From assembly GCF_017302315.1 (NCBI RefSeq), contig NZ_JAFLDT010000003.1, positions 62,001-126,000 on the forward strand: a stretch of DNA of 64,000 nt, written 5' to 3'. The notes beneath the pieces were generated by a model. It made no database searches, was not told the DNA's origin, and worked only from the letters and a program-made list of their open reading frames with translations. This stretch comes from Zoogloea sp. (GTDB lineage Bacteria > Pseudomonadota > Gammaproteobacteria > Burkholderiales > Rhodocyclaceae). A program made the position numbers and the translations under genes. Below are positions 11,601 through 17,872 of this stretch, one piece after another (within the stretch, counting starts at the first letter, position 1; every line of letters begins with the position of its first letter).

Positions 11601-14081
11601 AGCATCATCGGCGGTGCGGACGCCGCCAAGTTCGCGATAAATGCCAGCAGCGGTGCCCTGAGCTTCCTGGCAGCCCCAGACTTCGAAGCCCCGACCGATG
11701 CCGGTGGCGACAACGTCTACGACGTGACCGTCCAGGTATCCGACGGACAGGGCAGCACCGACAGTCAGGCCATCGCGGTGACGGTCACCTCCACCAACGA
11801 CAACGCCCCGACGATCACCAGCAGCGCCACAGCGAACGTTGCCGAGAACACCACGGCGGTCATGACCGTGACCGCGACGGACGTCGACCAGCCTGCCCAA
11901 ACCCTGAGTTATTCGATCGTTGGCGGCGCCGACGCCGCCAAATTCGCCATCAATGCCAGCACGGGAGCCCTGAGCTTCCTGGCGGCACCGGACTTCGAGA
12001 CCCCGACCGACGCTGGCGGCGACAACGTCTACGACGTGACCGTCCAGGTATCCGACGGCCAGGGCAGCACCGACAGCCTGGCCATCGCGGTGACGGTGAC
12101 CGCTGGCAACGACAATGCCCCGGTGATCACCAGCGGGGCAACCGCCAGCGTTGCCGAGAACACCACGGCAGTGATGACTGTAACGGCCACTGACACCGAC
12201 CAACCCGCTCAGACGCTGAGCTTCAGTATCACAGGTGGTGCCGACGCAGCCCGGTTTGCGATTGATGCGGTGAGCGGGGCACTACGTTTCGTTTCGCCTC
12301 CGGACTTCGAGCAATCTTCAGATGCAAATGGGGACAACGTCTACGAAGTGGTCGTGAGTGTTTCGGACGGCACACTTGATACCGCCACCAGCCTCAAGAT
12401 CAGCGTCATTGGGCTCAACGAAGCCCCCCTCGGCAGGGACGGCAGCATTCGCTTGAACGAAGACGAGAGCTACGTCTTCTCGACGGCCGATTTCGGCTTC
12501 TCGGATCCGGGTGACAACCATGCCGACCAGCTTGCAGCCGTGCAGATCGTTGGCTTACCCGCCCGGGGCACGCTCAGCCTTGACGGCCGGAGCTTGACTG
12601 ACGGTGAGTGGGTTGGAGCCGTCGACATCGCATCCGGGCTGCTGCGCTATGTTCCGCCCGCCGACGAGAACGGGTTGCCCTTCACATCGCTGGGCTTCCG
12701 GGTTCGGGACGACGGGGGTACGGCCCATGGTGGGGCCGACACTGAAACGGGGACGCATGTACTCACCATTGGCGTGACCCCGCTTTCAGACGCGCCGATG
12801 GGTACGAACGACAGCTATGTCCTCGATGAGGACGGCTTCATCCAGCTTGAAAACAGCGGTATTCTGGCCAACGACACTGATCCCGATGGATTGCCGTTGA
12901 GCGCTGAACTGGTCAGCGGCCCCGCAAACGGGCAGCTAACCTTGGAATCCAACGGAAGTTTCCGTTTCACCCCCAATGCGGACTGGAATGGCGTCGATGG
13001 CTTCAGCTATCGTCCGTCGAACGGACAGGAGGTCGGAGATATCGTTCGGGTCACCTTGACCGTTGCACCAGTCAATGATGCGCCGACCCTCGTCAAGGCT
13101 GGCTTCCCGCTTACGGCAGGCGGAACGGTGACGCTTGGTGCCAACGCCATTCAGGCAACGGATACGGATTCGCCGCAAAGTGAGCTTGTATACGAGGTCG
13201 TGAGGACCGAAAACGGGCATTTCGAACTAACATCCAACCCGGGGCAGGCGGTATCGGTGTTCTCCCATGCCGATCTGCTTGCGGGCAGGGTGGTGTTCCG
13301 CCATCAAGCGTTTGCCGATGGCCCCGTGGTAGTCCTCAGAGCCGGTGACGGGCAATCCATGGGCCCCGAATTGAAGGCCTCCGTGGCATTCAGCCCAGCC
13401 GGCTTGATTTCAACGAGTCCGCTACCGCCCAACGCAACTCAGCCGGACTCAGGGGTTGCGAACCCGTCGCAGGGCACGACTGGAGCACTCAAACCGACCG
13501 CTCGCCCCGCAACGCCGAGCGCGTTCACGCCGTTGCGGGTCGTCCCTGAAATGGCGGGGGCGGAGGAGGACGGGCATTCGCTTCATCTGGCAGATGGTTT
13601 CAAGACGGAAGCACCAGCCCGTCGCAGCTCGCTTGAATCCCTGGCGCGTTTCTCTAAGGCGCAGATTACGCTCACCCTGGGTACGCAACCCGATGGTGCT
13701 TTGTTGGAGTTCATGCTGGGCGCTCAGGATCCGGCCAAGGCAGATACGGGAAGCACGGCCTCCCGCACAGTCAGCGACCGTACCAAACCTCCCCCGCTGC
13801 CCGAGCCCTATGCAGATGTACAGCTTGTGTTGCACGCGGTGGAACTGAGCGGCATCGTCCTCACCGCGGGCGCCGTATGGTGGGCCAGCCGGGCCAGCGG
13901 CCTGATCGCCGGCCTGCTGATGGTGGCGCCCGCCTGGCGCACCTTGGATCCTCTGCCGGTGCTGGGCCCCGTCGATGACAGCGAAATGGATTGGGGAAGA
14001 CGGATGGATGACGAGATGACCCGGGACGAAATCGGCGCAGCCGATCTGTTCGATCAGGAGCGGGAAGGGTGGGTACGATGA
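5667..14081 (+). CDS. Giant repeat surface protein (DUF4347, cadherin-like, beta-helix), 2804 aa
   Basis: The start ATG follows the adaptor gene by 8 bases. The N-terminus lacks a classical signal peptide. It is basic and carries FESRLLYSADP near residue 13, a version of the LEPR-XLL type N-terminal motif of very large surface proteins. Next come a DUF4347 domain (about 50-215, with HLLGHGASG and LLLYGCDVGDG), seven to eight repeats of about 62 residues (about 225-610, core AMDASGNFVV.W / GIYAQRYNSSGVAQG), cadherin-like repeats (about 610-978), and a CSLREA-type right-handed beta-helix (about 980-1470, repeats of GNYIGT and RNVISGN). Then follow more cadherin-like repeats (to about 2250), tandem-95-like and CSPG-like domains (to about 2580), and a Pro-rich linker. 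A hydrophobic hairpin at about 2727-2762 (GIVLTAGAVWWASRASGLIAG) precedes an acidic tail. It is probably an adhesin held in the membrane by its C-terminus. Confidence 0.9.
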   Translation: MKRRRHHRALIETFESRLLYSADPGPAGIVTAVLATPVQLSDDAIGLQGQATEIVFVDARTPDVQQIIDDLAAQQQAGRPVDVIVVGADEDGIGLIGSALSGCDEVSAIHLLGHGASGTAQLGASTLDAESIFQRAGEIAAWGDALTGEADLLLYGCDVGDGASGRSLVASLAQLTGADVAASDDPTGSAQYGGDWQLEVRSGTVEAHPFASADLQFEWTGTLALTSQGSETLVNTSTSGTQTLNWSSKSVAMDANGNYVIIWMDGSGQSDTGIGIFGQRYNASGVAQGAQFHVNTFTSDNQRSPQVAMDASGNFVVVWESAGQDGSSNGIYAQRYNSSGVAQGSEFRVNSTTTYDQIEAAVAMDASGNFVVAWQSWSQDLANSNGIYAQRYNSSGVAQGGEFLVNTYIADSQTEPSVAMDASGNFVIAWQSFGQDGSNEGIYAKRYNSSGVAQGSEFHVSTYTTSNQDLPVVAMDTSGNFVIVWESAQDGSGNGICGQRYNSSGVAQGGEFQINTTTSNQQQNPVVTMLAGGGFVVTWQSMSQDGSFDGVYMRQYDSSGTALTGEVRVNTTTTDYQDVPSLASDEKGHLVVVWHGNGPGDTDGVFMQRYLYAAAPVVTPTGYSGTYVENAAAIYDAGATVTDSDTAVFTGGQLIYQITANGTATDELGVQNQGTGAGQIGLSGTNVTYGGTTIGTYSGSFGNGSTPLTVTFNSNASVAAVQALVRNITYRNTSDSPSTATRTISLTVSDGTGMTSTPAVVTMAVTSVNDAPAITSAATANVAENTTAVMTVTGTDADQPAQTLTYSIVGGADAAKFAINSSTGALSFATAPDFEAPTDSGANNVYDVTVQASDGTLSSTRTVSVTVTAVNESAPVITSNGGGASASISIAENTLTVTSVTATDADLPASSFIYDISGGVDASKFTIDANSGVLQFVSAPDHENPTDSGANNVYNLIVRVSDGTNTDTQSIAVTVTNVASELIVTTAADTADGNTSSIANLVANKGADGKISLREAIIAANNTAGGDTITFAIGSGAQTINLSSALPTITSVVQIHGDSQAGFTGEPLIALNGASAGAGSAGLVFSGAAAAGSSVKYLAINNFTSSGIQILSTSNITVAGNYLGTNLAGTAAAGNEVGVLIFDAANNTIGGSTAATRNVISGNTVDGVQIFGGGATGNVVAGNYIGLDATGTTDLGNTNQGVAIFLGATYNIVGGTTAGARNVISGNNQVGVRISESGTNYNTISGNYIGTNAAGTGAIGNTFQGVQIDAGSANLIGGTVAGARNVISGNLDNGILITNGGVNNYVQGNIIGLDASGSGVLANTQEGIEVTGGAYGTWIGGTTSATRNIISGNAWQGIGVYGATTDGTVIRGNWIGVAADGTTAAGNEKQGILVMDATNTMIGGSNIGEGNVIANALNSHQGIVIYGTATGAVMIGNSIYANGSLGIDVGGDWINTNDVGDTDTGANNLQNTPELTSALTSGSTITIVGTLNSLASTNFRIEFFANPVPDSSGNGEGQSYLGFVDVVTNASGNASFSPTLTAAVPTGQVVTATATRLTSGMAFIETSEFAANIYTNPPSITSGGGGGTASVSTAENTTTVSTVTASDPDSAAQTLTYSIAGGADAATFAINGSTGTLSFQVPPNFEAPTDSDGNNTYNVTVQVADGTGAVDTQAITVSVTNSNDAPLVTFVAGNTDYAENAGPVIVAALATVADEDGGDFNNGRLIVQFTANGQAEDRIAIRNQGTGVGLIGLAGSNVTYGGVVIGTWAGGTDGNTPLIVTFNASADASAAQALGRNINYENVSESPSTLVRTMAGYVEDGDGGTSNVASGTVTIIPSNDAPIFTSSAAVDVAENSTAVTTITSSDPDGGVSTYAIVGGADAAKFAINSSSGALSFLAAPDFEAPTDAGGDNVYNVTVQVADGQGGTNSQAIAVTVTSANDNAPVITSGATASVAENTTAVMTVTATDTDQPTQTLSFSIIGGADAAKFAINASSGALSFLAAPDFEAPTDAGGDNVYDVTVQVSDGQGSTDSQAIAVTVTSTNDNAPTITSSATANVAENTTAVMTVTATDVDQPAQTLSYSIVGGADAAKFAINASTGALSFLAAPDFETPTDAGGDNVYDVTVQVSDGQGSTDSLAIAVTVTAGNDNAPVITSGATASVAENTTAVMTVTATDTDQPAQTLSFSITGGADAARFAIDAVSGALRFVSPPDFEQSSDANGDNVYEVVVSVSDGTLDTATSLKISVIGLNEAPLGRDGSIRLNEDESYVFSTADFGFSDPGDNHADQLAAVQIVGLPARGTLSLDGRSLTDGEWVGAVDIASGLLRYVPPADENGLPFTSLGFRVRDDGGTAHGGADTETGTHVLTIGVTPLSDAPMGTNDSYVLDEDGFIQLENSGILANDTDPDGLPLSAELVSGPANGQLTLESNGSFRFTPNADWNGVDGFSYRPSNGQEVGDIVRVTLTVAPVNDAPTLVKAGFPLTAGGTVTLGANAIQATDTDSPQSELVYEVVRTENGHFELTSNPGQAVSVFSHADLLAGRVVFRHQAFADGPVVVLRAGDGQSMGPELKASVAFSPAGLISTSPLPPNATQPDSGVANPSQGTTGALKPTARPATPSAFTPLRVVPEMAGAEEDGHSLHLADGFKTEAPARRSSLESLARFSKAQITLTLGTQPDGALLEFMLGAQDPAKADTGSTASRTVSDRTKPPPLPEPYADVQLVLHAVELSGIVLTAGAVWWASRASGLIAGLLMVAPAWRTLDPLPVLGPVDDSEMDWGRRMDDEMTRDEIGAADLFDQEREGWVR
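6343..7500 (+). repeat. Tandem 62-residue repeats in the giant protein
   Basis: Seven to eight coding repeats of about 186 bp lie head to tail. Each encodes AMDASGNFVV.W..., a QDGS turn, GIYAQRYNSSGVAQG and a beta strand ending in VNT. The pattern is that of beta-propeller-like blades in large bacterial surface proteins. DNA identity between neighbouring units is high (for example the AACAGCAGTGGCGTGGC stretch recurs), so unit number could change by recombination. Confidence 0.8.
9010..9960 (+). repeat. Beta-helix repeats (GNYIGT / RNVISGN) in the giant protein
   Basis: At least six copies of a unit of about 46-50 residues carry GNYIGTNAAGT, a GN..QGV strand, IGGT and ARNVISGN. The block follows a SLREAIIAANN motif near 8700, which marks the CSLREA type of parallel beta-helix. 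The fold call rests on established family patterns; the repeats themselves are seen directly. Confidence 0.8.
11170..12420 (+). repeat. Near-identical cadherin-like repeats in the giant protein
   Basis: Four consecutive units of about 309 bp encode VAENTTAVMTVTATDTDQP, then GGADAAKFAIN, GALSFLAAPDFEAPTD, GGDNVYDVTVQVSDGQG and an NDNAP linker. The first copies of the same family lie at about 7960-8600 and 10390-10720. Adjacent units share long identical DNA stretches (for example starting at 11521 and 12142), a substrate for expansion and contraction. Confidence 0.85.
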
Positions 14082-15619
14082 GCATTGCCATCCCGACCAT
14101 CAATCCTATTGCGCGCATCGCCATCGGCTTGGTGGCCCTGTTGCTTTCACTGTTGATGGTGATGGACATGGTCTTTGGGCTGCTTCCCGACCGGGCGGAT
14201 TTCGCGCGTGAAGTCCGCCAGCAGATCAGTGAGGGCCTGGCAATCCAGTCCGCAGCGCTGCTCCAGGTCGGCGACATCCCGACCCTTCAGCGCACCTTGG
14301 GTGATGTGCTCAAGCGCAATGAGGCTCTGCGCTCCCTTGCCGTCCGGCGTCATGGTGGCGAGATCGTTGCGCGGGCCGGGGAGCATGAGCGCTACTGGCA
14401 CCCACCCGAAGATGGCTCTTCCACCGTGACTCAGGTTCGGGTTCCGGTGTTGTCGGACGGCAAGCCTTGGGGAGAGGTGGAGCTGGCCTTTCGGCCCGTG
14501 CTGCCTGAATCCCTCATCGAATGGTTCGCCTATCCACCGGTCGTGGCGCTGCTGACCATAGGCATCGGTGCGTTTTTCGCCTTTTATCTCTACATGCGGC
14601 GGGTGCTGGAGTACCTTGATCCCTCTACTGCCATCCCGGACCGGGTACGTACCGCTTTTGACACCTTGTCGGAAGGTGTGCTCATTCTGGACAAGCAGAG
14701 CAGGGTGGTGCTGGCCAATCGCGCGTTCCGGGCGCTCCATCCCCAGGCGCAGGACGAAATCACCGGTAAGCCGGTGATCGAAATGGAATGGTTGGTGGGC
14801 GGCTTCCATGTCGCGCCGGACGATCTTCCATGGTCCAAGGCAATGGCATCGCGGGCGAGCATGGGCGATGAAACCCTTGAGATCCTGCGCCCCGGGGAAG
14901 AGGAACAACCCTTGTGCACCATTGTCGGCTGTTCGCCCATTCTCGATGGGCATGGCCGCTTGCGAGGTTGCCTGGTGAGCTTCTCGGATGTCACGATGCT
15001 CCATCGCATCAATGACCAGCTACTGGTCACCCTGAGCGATCTTGAGATGTCGAAGGATGAGATCCGCCGCCAGAATGAGGAACTTCAGCGCCTCGCAACC
15101 CGAGACCCCATGACCGGCTGCCTCAACCGTCGCGCATTCTTTGGCAGCGCGGAGCCGCTATATGACCAGCTCAAGGCAGGGGGCGAGGAGGTCTGCTGCA
15201 TCATGAGCGACATTGACCACTTCAAATCTTTCAACGACCGCTATGGCCATGCCGTCGGTGACCAGGTGATCAAGTCGGTGGCGAAATGCCTGGGCTCGGA
15301 GCTGCGCGAAGTGGATCTGCTATGTCGCTATGGTGGCGAGGAGTTCTGCATCATGTTGCCTGGATCGACGCCCGAACAGGCGCTGGACGTGGCGGAACGT
15401 CTGAGGCTCAGCATCGAGAGGAATGCCGGCGCGGCGGTGCGCGACATCCCAGGCATCCGGATCACCTCCAGCTTCGGTGTGGCGTCAATCCGACTGGGCG
15501 CGAAGGATCCCGCCGAGTTGATCGATCAGGCCGACAATGCCCTCTATCAATCCAAGCAGACCGGGCGTAACAGGGTGTCCCTGTGGGCGGGAGAACGCTC
15601 CGTCGGGGCACAGAACTGA
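14078..15619 (+). CDS. Membrane-bound PAS-GGDEF diguanylate cyclase
   Basis: The start ATG overlaps the stop of the giant gene (ATGA) and has a purine-rich ribosome site (GGAAGGGTGGG), so this is the last gene of the operon. The protein of about 513 residues has a transmembrane helix at about 12-35, a periplasmic sensor part, a second helix at about 155-175, a PAS-like domain (about 195-320), a short coiled coil and a GGDEF domain. The active site reads RYGGEEF, and REVD nine residues upstream matches the product-inhibition I-site, so an active, feedback-controlled c-di-GMP synthase is expected. Its place in the operon suggests that it links the export state or surface display of the giant protein to c-di-GMP. 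That link is an inference. Confidence 0.92.
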   Translation: MSIAIPTINPIARIAIGLVALLLSLLMVMDMVFGLLPDRADFAREVRQQISEGLAIQSAALLQVGDIPTLQRTLGDVLKRNEALRSLAVRRHGGEIVARAGEHERYWHPPEDGSSTVTQVRVPVLSDGKPWGEVELAFRPVLPESLIEWFAYPPVVALLTIGIGAFFAFYLYMRRVLEYLDPSTAIPDRVRTAFDTLSEGVLILDKQSRVVLANRAFRALHPQAQDEITGKPVIEMEWLVGGFHVAPDDLPWSKAMASRASMGDETLEILRPGEEEQPLCTIVGCSPILDGHGRLRGCLVSFSDVTMLHRINDQLLVTLSDLEMSKDEIRRQNEELQRLATRDPMTGCLNRRAFFGSAEPLYDQLKAGGEEVCCIMSDIDHFKSFNDRYGHAVGDQVIKSVAKCLGSELREVDLLCRYGGEEFCIMLPGSTPEQALDVAERLRLSIERNAGAAVRDIPGIRITSSFGVASIRLGAKDPAELIDQADNALYQSKQTGRNRVSLWAGERSVGAQN

Positions 15620-15625
15620 GAGACT

Positions 15626-15655
15626 GCGGAAAGCACCGCCCGGGGTGCCTTCCGC
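15626..15655. terminator. Hairpin between convergent operon end and exbD
   Basis: A 12-bp stem with one mismatch (GCGGAAAGCACC against GGTGCCTTCCGC) and a 6-base loop lies between the GGDEF gene and the end of exbD, which faces it. There is no clear T run, so it may be a weak bidirectional terminator or an mRNA-end stabiliser. Confidence 0.55.
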
Positions 15656-15678
15656 AACCCTTCATTAACCCGGCTCCG

Positions 15679-16094
<416 letters not shown>

Positions 16095-16098
<4 letters not shown>

Positions 16099-16823
16099 TG
16101 CGCTTCCTTTCGTGCCGGCAGGGGATGGACACTGGCCGGGTTCTTGCGGACCTTGCCTCCGGTCACCAGGAAGGCGTGCAGGTCATGGGCGAAGTGCTTC
16201 AGCCGCGCCAGGATCTCCTTGTTACCGCGTACCAAGGCGTTGTAGCCCAGAACAGCGGGAATGGCCACGGCGAGACCCCCTGCGGTCATCACCAGGGACT
16301 CGCCCACCGGGCCGGCGACTTTGTCGAGGGTGGCCTGGCCGGCGGCACCGATACCAATGAGGGCGTGATAGATGCCCCACACCGTACCGAAGAGGCCGAT
16401 GAAAGGCGCGGTGGAGCCCACCGAGGCCAGGATGGACAGGCCGGACTGCAGGCGGCTGGTGGTGTCGTCGATGGATTGGCGCATGGTGCTGGTGAGCCAG
16501 TCATTGAGGTTGAGCACACCATGCAGTTCGTTCTGATGGTTGATATGGTGGGTCACGGCTTCGGTGCTGCGACTGGCCAAGTCACGGAAGGGGTTGTCCG
16601 CCTGTTCCGGCTGGAGTGCAGCCATACCTTCGTCAAAGCTGGTGCTGTGCCAGAACTGCTTGGCTGCGGCACTCATGCGACGCAATTGCATCAGGCTCCA
16701 CGCCTTGATCAGGATGACCGACCAGGAGGCAAGGGACATGACGATCAGGATGATGGCCACGGCATGGGAGACGCTGTCTCCTTGGGACCAGATCTGCCCG
16801 AGGCTGAAAGTGTTTTCGTTCAT
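16095..16823 (-). CDS. exbB: ExbB, TonB-complex proton channel subunit
   Basis: A 242-residue MotA/TolQ/ExbB-family protein. A first transmembrane helix lies at about 15-40 and a cytoplasmic loop follows. Two further helices carry the family signature LASVGSTAPFIGLFGTVWGI and the run through VGESLVMTAGGLAVAIPAVLGYN. It lies 33 bases after tonB and overlaps exbD by 4 bases, so the three are one transcription unit. ExbB forms the pentameric channel that holds ExbD. Confidence 0.95.
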
Positions 16824-16856
16824 GGGGGTTCCTTTGGGGAAATAGTGGAGAAGGGG

Positions 16857-17630
16857 TCAGGAGTTCAGGGAGAAATCGATGGGTACCCGGACAGTGCCTG
16901 CCACGGCCTGTTCACCCTGACGGGCGGGGACGAAGCGCCAACTACGCAGGACTGTCTCCCGGGCAACCTCGTCAAGACGGGCATATCCGCTGCTCTTGGC
17001 GATGGTCACCTCCAGAGGCTTGCCATCGGCACCGACATGAACCCGCAGCATCACCCGGCCTTCTTCACCCATGCGACGGGAAAGGCGGGGGTATTCAGGT
17101 ACAGGGTTGGAGAGGTAGGCCGCATCGAAGCGGGGCGCACTCACGGCGACCGGGGCTTCGCGGGCCACCGTGGGCGTCGCCGCCGGAGTCGGGGGCGCAG
17201 GCGCTGCGGGCGCAGTGGATTCGGCCGGATTGTTGTTTGTAGCAGCCGAGGTGATCACCGGGGGCGTGTTGGGTTGCACGCGCGGCGTCGGGGCCACTTT
17301 TGGCTTGATCGTGGGCTTGAGCGTCTTCTCGGGCGTCTTGACGGGCTCCGGGCGGGGTGATGGAGCGGGTTTCTGGGTATCCGGCGTGATCAGGCTGACC
17401 GTCATCAGGGGCTGAGGCGGCGTGATCGGCGGGCTGCTCTGACTGATCCCGTGGGCGATGATCGCCAGCAGCCCCACGTGCAGCAGGGTGGCAAGACCGA
17501 CCCCGGCTGCCGTGCGGCGGCGAGTGCGGCCTGTCGAACCGGCGATGCGGTGCCCAAGCAGGAAAGGGGCGGGCAGATCAAACCCGGCAGGCCCCTGCGT
17601 GTTGAGGGCTAGATTCATGTCGATATCCAT
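16857..17630 (-). CDS. tonB: TonB energy transducer
   Basis: An N-terminal transmembrane anchor (GLATLLHVGLLAIIAHGI) is followed by a long Pro/Lys/Ala-rich periplasmic spacer (KPAPSPRPEPVKTPEKTL) and a C-terminal TonB domain with NPVPEYPRLSRRMGEEGRV and a final beta strand. The frame stays open up to 17747, but a start there would sit inside the Fur-like palindrome. I therefore prefer ATG 17630, with 17666 and 17618 as alternatives; none has a strong ribosome site. TonB carries energy from ExbBD to outer-membrane receptors such as the one encoded divergently at 17873. Confidence 0.9.
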   Translation of the reverse strand: MDIDMNLALNTQGPAGFDLPAPFLLGHRIAGSTGRTRRRTAAGVGLATLLHVGLLAIIAHGISQSSPPITPPQPLMTVSLITPDTQKPAPSPRPEPVKTPEKTLKPTIKPKVAPTPRVQPNTPPVITSAATNNNPAESTAPAAPAPPTPAATPTVAREAPVAVSAPRFDAAYLSNPVPEYPRLSRRMGEEGRVMLRVHVGADGKPLEVTIAKSSGYARLDEVARETVLRSWRFVPARQGEQAVAGTVRVPIDFSLNS

Positions 17631-17735
17631 CCAGTAAAAGGGGTGTTCCTGGCTGGCTTGCGACATGCTCTGGCTGGCAAGTAGCTGGCTGGCTGAGAGT
17701 GGCACCGCTGCACGTACAATAAAACGCGCAAATAC

Positions 17736-17756
17736 AAATGCGAACAATTCGCATTT
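17736..17756. promoter_or_regulatory. Fur-box-like perfect palindrome between tonB and receptor
   Basis: AAATGCGAA, a 3-base centre CAA, and TTCGCATTT form a perfect inverted repeat. It resembles the Fur operator AATGAGAATCATTCTCATT with G-to-C changes in the arms. It lies in the region shared by the divergent tonB and TonB-dependent receptor genes, where an iron-controlled operator would be expected. Confidence 0.65.
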
Positions 17757-17872
17757 TATTGACGTTGTTGCGACGCGTCAAGAACTGGATGAGTGGGTCG
17801 GGAACTTCTCCCATGGTGAAGGCAAGCGCGCCTCGGTAGGCTTATCGCCATACAAGAATCCGGAGACTGTCC

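Noticed and set aside
8184-12203. Several long minus-strand frames opposite the giant repeat gene
   Set aside because: They mirror the repeats of the plus-strand gene, are rich in Gly/Arg/Asp without any domain, and have no ribosome sites.
6343-12420. CRISPR array suggested by regular repeats
   Set aside because: The repeats are coding, in frame, 186-309 bp long and encode known surface-protein repeat folds.
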